Assembly (NCBI GenBank): GCA_009829735.1
Contig: CM020618.1
Coordinates: forward strand, 32,774,894 to 32,838,893
Source: Pyropia yezoensis
Taxonomy: Eukaryota > Rhodophyta > Bangiophyceae > Bangiales > Bangiaceae
DNA: 64,000 bases
Direction: 5' to 3'
Shown: piece by piece, positions 1-10,593 of the stretch
Layout: every line of letters begins with the position of its first letter
Position numbering within the stretch: the first letter of the stretch is position 1
Notes under the pieces: model-generated
The model's database searches: none
Told to the model about the DNA's origin: nothing
Seen by the model: the letters and a program-made list of their open reading frames with translations, nothing else
Position numbers and translations under genes: made by a program

Positions 1-2016
1 AATCGCATACTTCCGGGATCCGAGAGCCTCGCCATTACTGCGCCGTTCTCATGCCTTTCTCGGACGTCATTGGCTGAAGTACTGTCAGCCACCTGTTGTT
101 TTGCAGTCGTGCGCATGCCCAACCGCGAAAACTGGGACTACTGCAATACGTACATACGGTGTAGAGGGTTTTGTACTCGCTTCCTGGAAACCGAGATTGA
201 CCGATTTGCGACAGTCGTGAAAAAGTTCATGTGTAAACTCTCCGTGCAGATCCGCGGATGGCCATGAGCACGATTCAGGCTCCGGCGCCCACCGCCCAGG
301 CTGTCGAAATACAATATCTGAAGAGGTCTGCTCCTCCAATCGCTCCCCACGTGACGGGAGTGGCACGCCGTCACGCGGAAGATTCTGTCGGCCCATTCTT
401 TTCACGACAGAAAGCGAGCAGCGCACAATGCACAAGCGAACGCTTCCGTAGAGAAGCGTCGACAAGTGATTCATCACGTACACTACCAAATCTCATCATC
501 AAAAAGTTTCATAGAGCAGAAGCATGTTGCTGTTATCCGAAACTTGTCCCATGGGGACAAGAGCAGGAGCAAGAGTACAAGAGCAAACTCAAGTCGCATG
601 CTGGCAGCAGAGACCTCACCCATGGCGTGCTGCAGCACGTCTATCGAAAGACGCTGATGATTGGCTACAGCCAAAACAGCCCTGGCAACCAACGCTGGTT
701 GGTCAAAACACTCTTGTTTTTTCGTCCCATCTCGCCGGTTCTTCTTCCATCTCAGGTCGTCTCTGTCAAGGACAGTGCAAAGCGCTCAGCCGCAGCAATT
801 TCTCTCCTCAAAGTGGTCATAAATCCCGAGAAAATCCCAGATCACGCTGTTCGAACAACAACTGACCCGCGTACATACCAGTCATTGGCGAGAGAGGCAC
901 CATCTGAGGTATATCATTGGTCAAATACAGGTTGTTCTTGTTCTTGTCCACTTGGGACACAATTGGGAGACTGCAGCACAGACCAGTCGCTACAGCGCCA
1001 CACAACAGACATTGTAGCTCAATCGAATGCCCCAGTCTCGAGCACGCTCGTCAATCCAAAGGCAACGTCAGAGACAGCCATAATGAGTCGTCATAGGGGT
1101 ACCCGGATTTTTCAATCAAGAACCGCAGGCAGTCTGGATGAGTTAACATGGCAAACTTTTGCTTTGAGAGTGTCTGCATCGGTCATTCGTGCAACCCTGC
1201 AGAAATCGCGAGTCACAGTCCTCCACGAAGTCCAGAGCCGCTCCCGTCCTCACTTTCCAAGACTCTTATTCTTCAGAGTCCCGAACAACATTCGGAGCGA
1301 TTCCGTGATGAGCACCGGCCACTACAGTCATCTTTTTTGTTTTGTGACTTTCGAAAAGCTTGCAGAACGGTCAAGTGCTTGTTGGTGAAACTTCGTGCAT
1401 CCAAAAATGAGAAGAATTACCTGGGGTCCTCTTGAGAACACATTGAAGGCAATGCCACGGTGCTGTTGTCTCGGTGATGTCTTTTGAGTAGGTACTTCTT
1501 GTCATCTTGGGCTTCTCAGCCATGCTGCAGTAGTTTTTTTTTAAGAGTCTCCCACGCCACTGTGGGAAAAACAAGATGTTGTGCGTTTTACGGCTCGCCA
1601 AGTAACCGAGGTACGGAACACTAACATATATATTTATCAGTGATTCTTTAGAAAGTTGAACGATAAGCTTCGCAAGTTTATGCAGAGCACGTAGGAGTTC
1701 GTGTGTGTTATAAACCTTTCTTCATTTGGGGCGTTTTGAATTTGTCGCTTGGATGTAGTATTCGATGCAGCTGGGCCAGCACTCTTTTCTCGTCCTCCTC
1801 GCTTTCCCCCTTTTCTGCATAATGCTGTGCTGCGCCTCTTTCTTTCTCTGAGAACGTCACATGTCTTCCACCAGAGTGTCGAAGACTGTCAGGTATTTCC
1901 GGAACTAAGTAGGCTACCTTCACGGAACTGGCTCGATTCACATCGGCCTTGCTGGCGCAACGGCGCCCCGCCCCGCCCGGTCCACTCGCTTCCCGGATGG
2001 GCCGACAACGGGGTGA
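1..2016. other. lower-GC intergenic DNA, no recognised gene
   Basis: The composition is clearly lower in GC than the gene-bearing parts of the window. An open frame of 376 codons runs from 258 to 1388 on the + strand. Its product has no signal peptide, repeat or motif that I recognise, and its amino-acid make-up (rich in Ser, Arg, Gln, Thr, with scattered Cys) differs from the Ala/Gly-rich proteins elsewhere. It could be a decayed transposon gene or a chance frame. I see no RNA gene here. Confidence 0.3.
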
Positions 2017-2024
2017 CACCCGAC

Positions 2025-2371
2025 TAGGAGTGTGCAACACGCTTGGGACGTGCACACGAGCTGACCCAGGCGTGTTTGAGTCGTGCTTTAGGCGTGTCAC
2101 GCCGGCACGCCCGCCAATAAGAAGGGCGTGTTCGGGGCGTGATAGAGAATTAGAGGCGCCAGATTCGGCGAGTTCTGTCACTCTGTGTCCTCTGAGGCCC
2201 TATTTAAATCGCTCAATCAGCAAATGTGGCATTAAATGAAGTTAGGAGGCCTAATGTGAGGGCGTCACTTCGGGCGTGTTGGGCGTGGTCGGCTCGTAAA
2301 GGCGTGCTGTACCGTGTTGTTGAGTGTCACGCCGACACGCCTGGCCAAAAGGGGCGTGTTGACCAACCCTA
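2025..2371. mobile_element. hAT-type MITE with 8-bp target site duplication
   Basis: This 347-bp element is complete. It is flanked by a perfect 8-bp direct repeat, CACCCGAC, at 2017-2024 and 2372-2379. Its ends are imperfect inverted repeats of about 18 bp: the left end reads TAGGAGTGTGCAACACGC and the right end, reversed, reads TAGGGTTGGTCAACACGC. An 8-bp duplication and TAGGG-like ends are hallmarks of the hAT superfamily. Inside are eight copies of GGCGTG and four of CACGCC, the subterminal motif clustering that hAT transposases bind. There is no transposase frame, so it would be moved in trans. Confidence 0.85.
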
Positions 2372-2379
2372 CACCCGAC

Positions 2380-3083
2380 CAACGACCGTGCGGCTGGTCG
2401 CCTGCAGCAGCGGAGGCATGGGCTCGAGTGCCATGCACATTCGAGATTTGTGTTCTGATTAGGGACGCTTTTAATTTTGATTAGAGCTTCGAGTGCCTTC
2501 TGAAAAGGTTCCAAGTATTTGAGTATTTGCTGCTCGCCATGTATCCAGCGATATGCATAATAATGCGGTGAAAAAGAGCACTGCAGTGGAGACATCGAAT
2601 GGTGGAGAGGAAACGCTTAGGGGGTGACGAGGGGGCGCCATCTGATGAACGGTGTTGGATGGCGGCGTCGGCGTGCGGCTCCCTCGGGCCGCTCTCGCAG
2701 ATGACTCGAGGAAAACCACGCGAGAAGAGTGCAGGCGAGGGGATGGGGGGGGATCTTCAATGTAGAAATAGGTGAGGCTTTGTGGGGCGTGGGGTGTGTT
2801 TGCGTGGGTCGCGGCCGTCCTGCCGACTGGCACACGCTGACGACGCCGCCATGCTCCGAGGGCGTCTCCTGGGTCACGTCGCGGAAGGTCATCACGGCGT
2901 GGTCCCTGGGGGTCAGCCGAGACCCGCCAGGCGTCGCCTCTCAACCAGTCGCCATCGGCTTCCGAGGCGAACAAGGAAGGATGGTCGTTTTGTCAATCGA
3001 TGTTAACCTCCTCCCCCCCCCTTCCTGCGTCGCCCGTCCCGCCCCCGCCCCCACGGCAAAGGTGTCAACTCCCCCACCGCAGT
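2380..3083. other. intergenic DNA downstream of the phospholipase C-like gene
   Basis: No gene is recognised. The stretch rises from moderate to high GC towards the 3' end of the gene encoded on the - strand. Several overlapping short frames exist on both strands without domain content. A C-rich tract lies near 3007-3060, just beyond the neighbouring stop codon. Confidence 0.4.
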
Positions 3084-4193
3084 TCATGTCATTGCCTTGG
3101 TGCGCCACAGCTCTGCCAGCCAGGTGGCGGTGGTGTCATAGCCGAGCGCCAGCGCCCGCCCCACCTCCCGGTCCACCGCCGGGTCGCCCAGGAAGCAGTA
3201 GCCGCGGTACACCACTGGCGCGTCGGGCGTCATGGTGCACGAGTCGTCGCCGTCGCCGTCGGCAAACGCGGAGATAAGGGCGGGCGCCAGCTTGTTGGAC
3301 TCGACCGACGCGGCAACAAACGCCGCCTCCACGCCTGCCCCGCGGCCGGGGCCCGACGTCGAGGACCAGCCGCCTACTGGCGGGTGGGCGGCCTGGATGG
3401 TCGGGACGTAGTACTCGGCAACGGCGTGGAGGAGCGGGGGGCTGGAAAAGGCCGAATAGCCCGACGAGTGAAAGGGCATCATGTCCGTGACGTAGTGGAG
3501 CGCGGCGCCGAGCGTCTTGCAAGTTTCTACCGACGGGTCGATGAGGGAGCCCAGCCGGCTGACCAGTGTGGCCATCTCCTTGAGCGCGCTATTGTCGGTG
3601 GACTTCCACAAGTAAGTGTAAGTAACGACTGACGTCTTGCGGCCGTCGTACCGGACGCCGCGGGCGTTGAAAAAATGAGTGCCGCGGCGGTCGCCGTCGA
3701 GTGGGTTGTCCGCCCGGCCGAGCAGGTCCTCCCCCCACATGCCCGACTCCCAAGCGTCTCGGCAGGCAGTACCGTTGAGCGCCGCCGCCGCCGCCCGGGC
3801 GGCGGGGGACGTGGACCTCGCCAGTAGGGTCACCGCCCCGTTGGCCACCCACAGGTGAGTGTTGCCCCGCCAGCGGATGGTGTGCACGCACGTGGACGGG
3901 TCGGTGCGGACGGCGCGGGGGGGGCACGCCACGTAGCACCGGTTCGGGGCCCAGGAAGGCGCCGCGCGGCCAGTGGGGCACCTGCCGCCGCCGCTGCCGC
4001 CCGTTGTGCTGGCGGGCACCCAGTCATCCCAAGCGGGCCGACTGTCGGTAACCGTCTCGGCTTCGAGAACTCCCCCGTTGCACGGGCGGTGCACGCACGC
4101 GTCGGGGCCCGCGTCCCAGGCAGCGACGGTCGCGGCGGCGGTCGCCGCCGCCACCCCGACCGACAGCAGCGTTGCGACCACGCGGACGCCCAT
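3084..4193 (-). CDS. secreted zinc-dependent phospholipase C-like protein
   Basis: A 369-residue protein probably belonging to the zinc-dependent phospholipase C / S1-P1 nuclease superfamily, which hydrolyses phosphate esters with a three-zinc centre. The frame is open 100 codons further upstream, but that part is proline-rich without family similarity. The ATG at 4191-4193 opens a clear signal peptide (residues 1-25), and cleavage before Trp26 would give the free N-terminal Trp that is a zinc ligand in this superfamily. Later come NTHLWVANGAVTLL (His113), THFF (His173), LGAALHYVTDMMPFHSSG (His233, Asp237, His242) and HAVAEYY (His256, Glu260), in the family's order and spacing. About 75 extra, Cys-rich residues separate Trp26 from His113, which is unusual and may form an added disulfide module. 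Substrate is unknown; phospholipase and nuclease activity cannot be told apart from sequence. It is a single-exon gene with no obvious partner. Confidence 0.65.
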   Translation of the reverse strand: MGVRVVATLLSVGVAAATAAATVAAWDAGPDACVHRPCNGGVLEAETVTDSRPAWDDWVPASTTGGSGGGRCPTGRAAPSWAPNRCYVACPPRAVRTDPSTCVHTIRWRGNTHLWVANGAVTLLARSTSPAARAAAAALNGTACRDAWESGMWGEDLLGRADNPLDGDRRGTHFFNARGVRYDGRKTSVVTYTYLWKSTDNSALKEMATLVSRLGSLIDPSVETCKTLGAALHYVTDMMPFHSSGYSAFSSPPLLHAVAEYYVPTIQAAHPPVGGWSSTSGPGRGAGVEAAFVAASVESNKLAPALISAFADGDGDDSCTMTPDAPVVYRGYCFLGDPAVDREVGRALALGYDTTATWLAELWRTKAMT

Positions 4194-7006
4194 AGTCGGG
4201 GTAACAAGAGGAAGGCGGTTTGGTGGCGAGGGGATGGAAAGGGGGGGGATGGGGAGGGGAAGGGCAAGTGGGACAAAGTGGGAGGAGGGAGAGGGAAGCC
4301 GTTTCAGAGAGTTTACGCGGGGGGGGGGAGAGCGTGAAGAAGGGGCGGGTGTGGGCGGGAGGCCACGACGGGAGGGAGGCAGAGCAGAGGCGGATTGCGG
4401 AGCGAGTGCGACTGTGCGTAGTGCCTTTTTCTGGAGGGGTCGAACGCGACCCGGGAGGGATCCACGTCGGAGCCCTTTGCAGGCAGGGGCCACGGACGGG
4501 GTGGCACAGCTCTACCGAATCCAGGGGGACCCTTGCACCCCACCGCCGTAACGTCGGTCCACGCTGAGGGTCGGCGTCGGCCGGCGGGCGCGGTGTTCTG
4601 CGACAGGTGGGCGCACACGAGGGGCACAAGAAACACAGGTCATCCTCCAGGTGAACGTTGGCTACAGTGTGTCCATACATCTCCATCCGCTGGCCCAATG
4701 CCGTTGGCTCCTCACGCCCTGCCAGCCCTAGCTACAGCAGTGCAATGACAACCTGTGCGTTGCCATGTGTCACTCAAATTGTGGCAACACCACTGGCTGG
4801 ATGCCCTATGGCTGCTCGTATGGCATCGACCAGACCACAGCGAAACACGTGATAGGCGATGCGAGCCTGTAGAATTGATCCCTCTCATGTACTTTTCCTG
4901 CTGCTTCAGTATTTACAGGGGGATGGCTCTTTTCTTTTCCAGCGTCGGCGTGCAATCGTGACGCCCCGCGAAGCACTTCCCGCGACCGTCACACAGCGGT
5001 GTCTTTGCTGCTTGTCACCAGGCAACGACGGCACGTGTTGGCGTGTTGCTGTGCAGTGCCTCAGGTAATATAGGCTATTTGACGGAGCAAGTTCTGCCGG
5101 GCCCCCCGTGGCGGCGCAGCGGCGACGGCGGCGGCGGCGGCAGCGGCGGCCACCGTTGGGCGGCCGCCTCTCTGGGACAGACCCCGCGACCAAGCCTGGG
5201 ATCAGATCCTTCAACGTGCATGGGGAGCCGACGCAAAGCGCAGGCACCCCCACACCAACCCACTCTCCGCCGCGGGACCGTCCGCGGATTGTTCCGACGG
5301 ATCCGGTAGGCCGTCGTGGCACCGGGCGAGGCGACGGCCACGGCGCACAACTCACCTCCTCTGCCACGCCGGCCAAAGGCGAATGTGGCCTCTAGGCGGG
5401 CGACGGTGGTGCTGGGCGACCCCGTAAAGCGGGGAGGTGGCTGCCAGGTCGCGGAGGCAAAGGCCGGCCACCAGGGGGGGACGGGGCGGAGGGAAGTGCT
5501 GCCGCTGCCCCCTCTTCATTCGAGATTGAACGACGGCGCCCGACGACGGTGGTGCTGGGCGACCCCGTAAAGCGGGGAGGTGGCTGCCAGGTCGCGGAGG
5601 CAAAGACCGGCCACCAGGGGGGGACGGGGCGGAGGGAAGTGCTGCCGCTGCCCCCTCTTCATTCGAGATTGAACGAACAGGCGGCGGTGGGGGACCTACG
5701 ACTGTTTGAGGCGGCGCGTGCGCGCCGCGGCCCGCCAGCGACCTGCCATACAGGGACGTCCGCCGTTCTTCGCCATCCAACGAAGATGTCTGGTGCAGGT
5801 TGCGTCAGCCCGGTGGAGCGAAGCCCACCATCCAGGCCCGGCGGGTGAGAGCCCCTGAGAAGCTAAGGGAGAAGGCCATCAAGCGCGAGTCGTGATAGAC
5901 AGTGCCATCGCCGGCGCCATGTGCGCCGCGCCCGATGGGGTTGTTGCCCGCACAACCTCTGCCAGTGGTGACTCAGATGGCAGCTCCCCCCCTCCAGCTG
6001 CGGCGACTCGGACGCCAACGCTTATACCGGCGGCGCCGCGCAGTCCGTTTCGCCCCGGAGGCTAGCATGTGCACCCCCCACGCTGGGAGATTTTGGGCAG
6101 AGAGGCAGGAGGAGGCAGCTGCAGCTATTCTATGGAGGATGGAAATTATCTTTTGTCTGCAATGTCCTCGTTTGTGGCGTGCTATGCCGGCGGCTCTGCC
6201 GTCGTCGTTGGTAAGCGTTGGTGACCGTGCCGCCGTTGGCGCCCGACGGCGCACGGCGCCCCTTGACCATGTGGCCGCGGTCTCTCCTCTGCCAGTCGAC
6301 GTGGTTCCCAGCAAGAATTGGGGCGTCCATGCAAAAAAGATTGAAAATAAAAGTCACGGACCGCGTGAAAAAAATGGAGACGCCATTAAACGATTTCCAA
6401 TCACTTCGACAGGGACGCGCCTCTCGGGGAACGACACCCAGGCAGGCAGTGCTGCAAAGTATGGGGCAGCGAGCATGTGCTTTCCCGTCTGGGAACGGCG
6501 CGCGCGGTCATGGAGGAGCCACCGCACAGCTGTGGGGAAGGCAACACGCAGGCCCGCCATACACGGCGGCATGGGTGGGGTGCGCACCAATGGGCGCGCG
6601 CACCTCGGCCGATTGCCCTACGGCAGGCATCCACGTGCAAAAGGCGTCGTAAAGCTTCCCAAAGGCTGAAGCGGGAAGGTCTATCCGCGCTGGAAACAAT
6701 CACGTGATAGGGTGGCCTCGACAGCCCGCCCTTGTGTCGGGCGGGTGGGCAGCTCGGCCTTTGTGAGAAGGGGGGGTCCGGCAACAGGCTATCCCCCCTA
6801 TCATTCTCACCGCTGGTGCGCGCTCGTGCCGCATGCGGTTCCATCTGTAGACGAAAAAGTGGGGAAGCATCAAGGGAGGCCCCTCCCACGGCTCGCCTCA
6901 AGGCCGCGCGCCAGCCATCGGTCCCCCGCTCGCGCGCGTGAACGCTCATAACCGCTCGCCTGGGCAGTCTCCACTGAGCAATGCTGCCGCCCGCCGCACC
7001 CCCGAG
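4194..7006. other. long intergenic region with repeats, no recognised gene
   Basis: This region separates the phospholipase C-like gene from the next secreted-protein gene. The first 450 bp are GC-rich and may carry the upstream leader of the - strand gene. A lower-GC stretch lies near 4640-5080 with nothing recognisable. A 143-bp tandem duplication is listed separately. A 255-codon open frame at 5902-6669 (+) has no signal peptide, domain or repeat that I recognise and I do not call it a gene. Confidence 0.35.
5401..5675. repeat. tandem duplication, period 143 bp
   Basis: Two nearly identical units begin at 5401 and 5544. Each runs from CGACGGTGGTGCTGGGCGAC to a shared tail near GAGATTGAACGA. 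The visible difference is one G-to-A change (AAGGCC versus AAGACC), so the duplication is recent. It lies in non-genic DNA. Confidence 0.9.
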
Positions 7007-8764
7007 ATGGTTGGGGGCGTTGCCGCAACCATGATGGCCGTTTTGGTGGGCCTTACCGTGGCCGCTGCCGCCACTGCGTCCGGGGTGGGCCCGTCCGCGA
7101 CGGTGCCGGGGAAGTCGGGCACCCTCTCGCCGCCAACCCCCCCCGATGTGGTGGGCTTTTGGCTGGTCAACGCCACCAGCGGCCGCTGGCTCCGCCGCCT
7201 CGACTACGAAGCCGCCGTGGATGTGGGCGCGGTTGGCCCGTTTTCCATTGCCGTCGCGGCCGTGGCTGGCCGCGGCGGCGCTACGCCCACCGCGGTGGTG
7301 TACACCGCCCCGAAACGGTACGCGCACGTGGAGCGGGGGAGACCGTTTTTGCTGGCGGGCGCAGACGCCACCGGCCGGCCGCGGCGGGTGGAATTGCCCA
7401 TTGGCACCCACACCGTGACTGCGATTGCAACGGCGCCGGGTGGTGGCGCGGGGGCGCCCACCACGCAGAGCGTCGGCGCGTCGGTGCGGCTCATCCTCTA
7501 CGATGGCCGCCGCCCGCCGGTGGGCCCGCTAGCCGGGGACCTGCCCGTGCCGCCGCGGCTGGCTGGGTGCGCGCAGCTGCCAAACGTGTCGACCATGGCT
7601 GGGTACACGCCAGACTGGGACGTGGGGGCTTGGGTCGGCAATTGGCACGCCCACTACTGCCCCGGCGCGCGTTTTCGATGGCGACTGTTTGTCGGACCGC
7701 TGGGCATGGGGCACCCGCCTCGGCGGGTGCGGCAGGCCGTATTTCGGGTGAGCCCGGGCTTTGAGCCGGGGGAGTACACGCGCGTGCCACACGTCTTTAT
7801 GGAACTGCGCCGCAGCTGCTGGTCCAAGGCCGTTTGGTCCGAGGTATGCGTTTCCGTGGATGGCGTACCCGCTTGTACGACAGGTGGGGTGGGTATCCTC
7901 GCCGCTCTCCCGCCGCCGGTGGTGACGCTGGCTTTCCCGTCTCCGCCCCACGCCGTCCATCTCGCACCCGGCGACGCCATGGTCCTGAAGACGCGCCTGC
8001 AGTTGCATCGCGACACAGGCAATGTCGGCATCGGCCCCGGGCCGCCGATACGCATGGTCGGCGTCGTGCAACGGCTGGACAGCACGTCGAGACGTTCGGC
8101 GGTTGTGACCAACGGCACAGTGTTTGTCAACCGGCTGCTGTCGCGGGGCGTGAGCGCCGCGGACGATGGCGCGACGGTCTACGTGGAGGTCAGCCGGCTT
8201 GACTGCCCGGCAGCAATTGCGGACACGAGCTTCGCTGGCCACTCGAGGCTGACCGTTTCCCCGGACGTCGCCCCGCTCATGCAACCCGACAGCGCTGCGC
8301 CTAGCGTGCCGGTCATCTCCTTCCCCCCGACGGTCTACGGGAAGGCCGCCAACGTGACCGCGGTGGTGAAGAACCCGGGACGGGGCTACAGACTTTTCCA
8401 AAGCCGCGGGCGGAAGGTGCGGGTGCCGACCACCCTCTCGTGGCAGTGGAACAGACAATTTTTTACCCACGGCCCCCTACCGACCTCGAGCCTTCCAGAC
8501 AAACTGACAGGCCAGACTGGCCCGGTGCTGCGCATCCCATCCGTGGGCTGCGACACGATGCTGTTCTGCGGCCGGAGCGGGTGCCCCCACCGCCGCCTGT
8601 ACACCGTCGAGGTGTGCAACACGGCCGGGTGCGTGCGGTCGTCGTCCGTGGCGCCGGCGGTGCTACAGCCGGCCAACGCGGGGCGCGCTCGGTGGCTCGA
8701 GGAAAACAAAGGGTGCTCCTGGGTCGGTCGCAAGCGCACAGGGGGAAGCACCTCCCCAGCGTAA
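7007..8764 (+). CDS. secreted protein with Ig-like/adhesin-type domain
   Basis: A protein of 585 residues with no enzymatic motif that I recognise. An in-frame ATG 23 codons upstream (6938) exists, but the ATG at 7007 starts directly at a hydrophobic leader of about 26 residues, so I prefer it. Residues about 45-165 follow a pattern common in bacterial and algal secreted proteins: a VVGFWLVNATSG strand, a DVGAVGPFSIAVAAV strand, a PFLLAGAD turn and an LPIGTHTVTAIA strand, which together look like an immunoglobulin-like beta-sandwich. Downstream parts contain several Cys pairs (for example CVSVDGVPAC, and CGRSGC with VCNTAGC near the C-terminus) consistent with further disulfide-bonded beta domains. 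NVS, NAT, NGT and NVT sequons fit glycosylation. It is probably an extracellular-matrix or cell-surface protein. The exact role is unknown. Confidence 0.6.
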   Translation: MVGGVAATMMAVLVGLTVAAAATASGVGPSATVPGKSGTLSPPTPPDVVGFWLVNATSGRWLRRLDYEAAVDVGAVGPFSIAVAAVAGRGGATPTAVVYTAPKRYAHVERGRPFLLAGADATGRPRRVELPIGTHTVTAIATAPGGGAGAPTTQSVGASVRLILYDGRRPPVGPLAGDLPVPPRLAGCAQLPNVSTMAGYTPDWDVGAWVGNWHAHYCPGARFRWRLFVGPLGMGHPPRRVRQAVFRVSPGFEPGEYTRVPHVFMELRRSCWSKAVWSEVCVSVDGVPACTTGGVGILAALPPPVVTLAFPSPPHAVHLAPGDAMVLKTRLQLHRDTGNVGIGPGPPIRMVGVVQRLDSTSRRSAVVTNGTVFVNRLLSRGVSAADDGATVYVEVSRLDCPAAIADTSFAGHSRLTVSPDVAPLMQPDSAAPSVPVISFPPTVYGKAANVTAVVKNPGRGYRLFQSRGRKVRVPTTLSWQWNRQFFTHGPLPTSSLPDKLTGQTGPVLRIPSVGCDTMLFCGRSGCPHRRLYTVEVCNTAGCVRSSSVAPAVLQPANAGRARWLEENKGCSWVGRKRTGGSTSPA

Positions 8765-10220
8765 AGACCACTGCCCGTCGCTGTCCTTCCCAGCCGGGTG
8801 GCCCGGTCGGCGTCCGGGAGGAGCTCACGCGCGGCAGCCGTTCCAACCCTCATCCACGCGCGCGATGTCCAGGTGAAGCCGCACCGCCGTCGGTGGATGC
8901 GGTGGCTGCTGTCTTTCTTTCCCACCCGTTGGCAGTCGGCAAGGTGCTGCAGCGCCGACGCCACCGGTGCCGGAGGCAGAAGAGCTGGGGGGGGGAGAGG
9001 CGGGGGGGAATCATGAATGTCAATCACAACTTTGCTTCCGACGCGTGACAAGGTTTTTCAAGCAGCATGCATGCTCCCACTGGGGTTCGGGCGCGGATGA
9101 GGGCGAGTGCACTGATTGGATCGGATCAAGGGACACGCACACCCTCGCCTGTGGCGGTGCGCCCAGCTCCGCCACGACCCGAGCCATCGCCATCTTCGGG
9201 CGCTCCGCCGACGCCGCGGCGCACGGCTGCCACGTCCCGCCCCCCTCTTGCGTCCCCTACCCTCTGCAGCTACGACGGGGGCAAATAGGACGTCACCGCC
9301 CCATTCCCTGGCCGGCCGGTCCTCTCTCCACCTCCCCCCCCCCGCCTGTGTACGGGCGCCCGCCGGGGGGGGTGAGTCCCCTCCCCCGCCCCCCTGCTGG
9401 GTGGCTCTGGTCAACCAGAAACCGGTCTCCAGTCGCACCGTTTCTCCGCCTTCCCCCCCCCCATCCGCCCCCCTTCTCGTTATGTATCCCGCCCTCCCCC
9501 CAGCGCTGGGATGCCGCCCACGTCGTCGATGTACGGCTCACCGGGGTAGCCGCTGCGTGGCGGCGTGGCGCCGCCGCCACGCCGCGGGCGCGGTGGAGTT
9601 CGGCGCGCGCTCACGGGGGGGGGGACCACGCCGCTACTGGACGAGGCCTCGTGGCGGGTGGTAGGCACGGGCGGGGGTCGTGGGCGAGAGGAGGGGCGTG
9701 GGAGCGGGGGGGGGGGGGGGGGGAGGGAATGGGGGGCGGGGAGTGTGACGGCCGCATAGACCCCCCCGCAGTGTAGGGGCCCCGTACCCCGTGCAAGGCT
9801 CGGCCCGTATAGTTGCGGCACCTGCTGGTGGGGCATGTCATCCGCGGGACTCCGAGTGGGGAGTGGGGGGTTTGGGTAGGGACACAAGAGCGGAGGGTGG
9901 GGGGGGGGACGGATGGCGGGGGCTCCGACGATGGCTGGCGCCGCCCGTCCAATCTTTGTCGGCGCACTTCGCAACCCCCTTTCTGCCTCTGCCCGCCTGG
10001 GGAGTCTACCCTGCGCCTTGTCGACTTGCCCGCCGGGGGGAGCCCCGGCCCGCCACGAACCTGGCGTTGGGCATGAGGGGAGGGGGAGGCGCTGACTGGG
10101 GCGCAGCGGGCACCGGCAGCGGCAGCGGCAGCGGCGTCGACGGCGGCCACGGCTCGCGCTGCTGCCATTTCGCTGTGGCGGTAGGAGCGGGGCGGCTGGC
10201 ACCAGTGGCACCGACGCCCG
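8765..10220. other. GC-rich intergenic region, no recognised gene
   Basis: Long homopolymeric C and G runs and overlapping low-complexity frames on both strands fill this stretch. The longest frame (9480-10811, -) runs antisense into the leader of the following gene and has no domain. I interpret the region as the 3' flank of the Ig-like gene followed by the upstream region of the repeat-protein gene. Confidence 0.35.
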
Positions 10221-10227
10221 TCGTGTG

Positions 10228-10396
10228 TGGGAGTGACGCACGTGATGGCGCCTGCCGTGCGTGGGAGTGACGTATGGTGGCCACGCGCGCGGCACCCCCC
10301 TCCGGGGCGGTGTGGTAGGGGCCAAGACGCTGAGGCGAGGCCGGGGGTCGGGCAGGGGGGGGGGGCGTTCGCACGGAGTCCCCGCGGTCGTATAAG
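10228..10396 (+). promoter_or_regulatory. candidate promoter: paired TGGGAGTGACG sites and TATA box
   Basis: Two exact copies of TGGGAGTGACG lie at 10228-10238 and 10262-10272, spaced 34 bp apart. The TGACG core resembles bZIP/CRE-type binding sites. About 120 bp further on, TATAAG at 10391-10396 sits in otherwise GC-rich DNA, roughly 200 bp before the ATG of the repeat-protein gene. The arrangement is consistent with a core promoter plus upstream activating sites. This is inference from motif and position only. Confidence 0.4.
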
Positions 10397-10593
10397 ACGC
10401 GGTCGACGGCGGCTGCGGGGAGTTGGCACTGCCGACCTGCCATGCGCAGCACACGGACCGCTGGCATAGCACCTCTCGCCCCACCTTCCCCTCCCCCGCC
10501 CCCCGGGCCGCTTCCGTCTCCCACCGCCGCCATCCCCCCCCCCCCCGTCCACTGGTAGAGCGTCCCCGTTGGGTGCGGACCCCGCCCCGCATC

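Noticed and set aside
258-1388. 376-codon open frame as a gene
   Set aside because: No signal peptide, domain, repeat or conserved motif; composition unlike the other genes. Kept only as a remark in the region entry.
5902-6669. 255-codon open frame as a gene
   Set aside because: No leader, domain or repeat; overlapping frames of similar length exist on the other strand.
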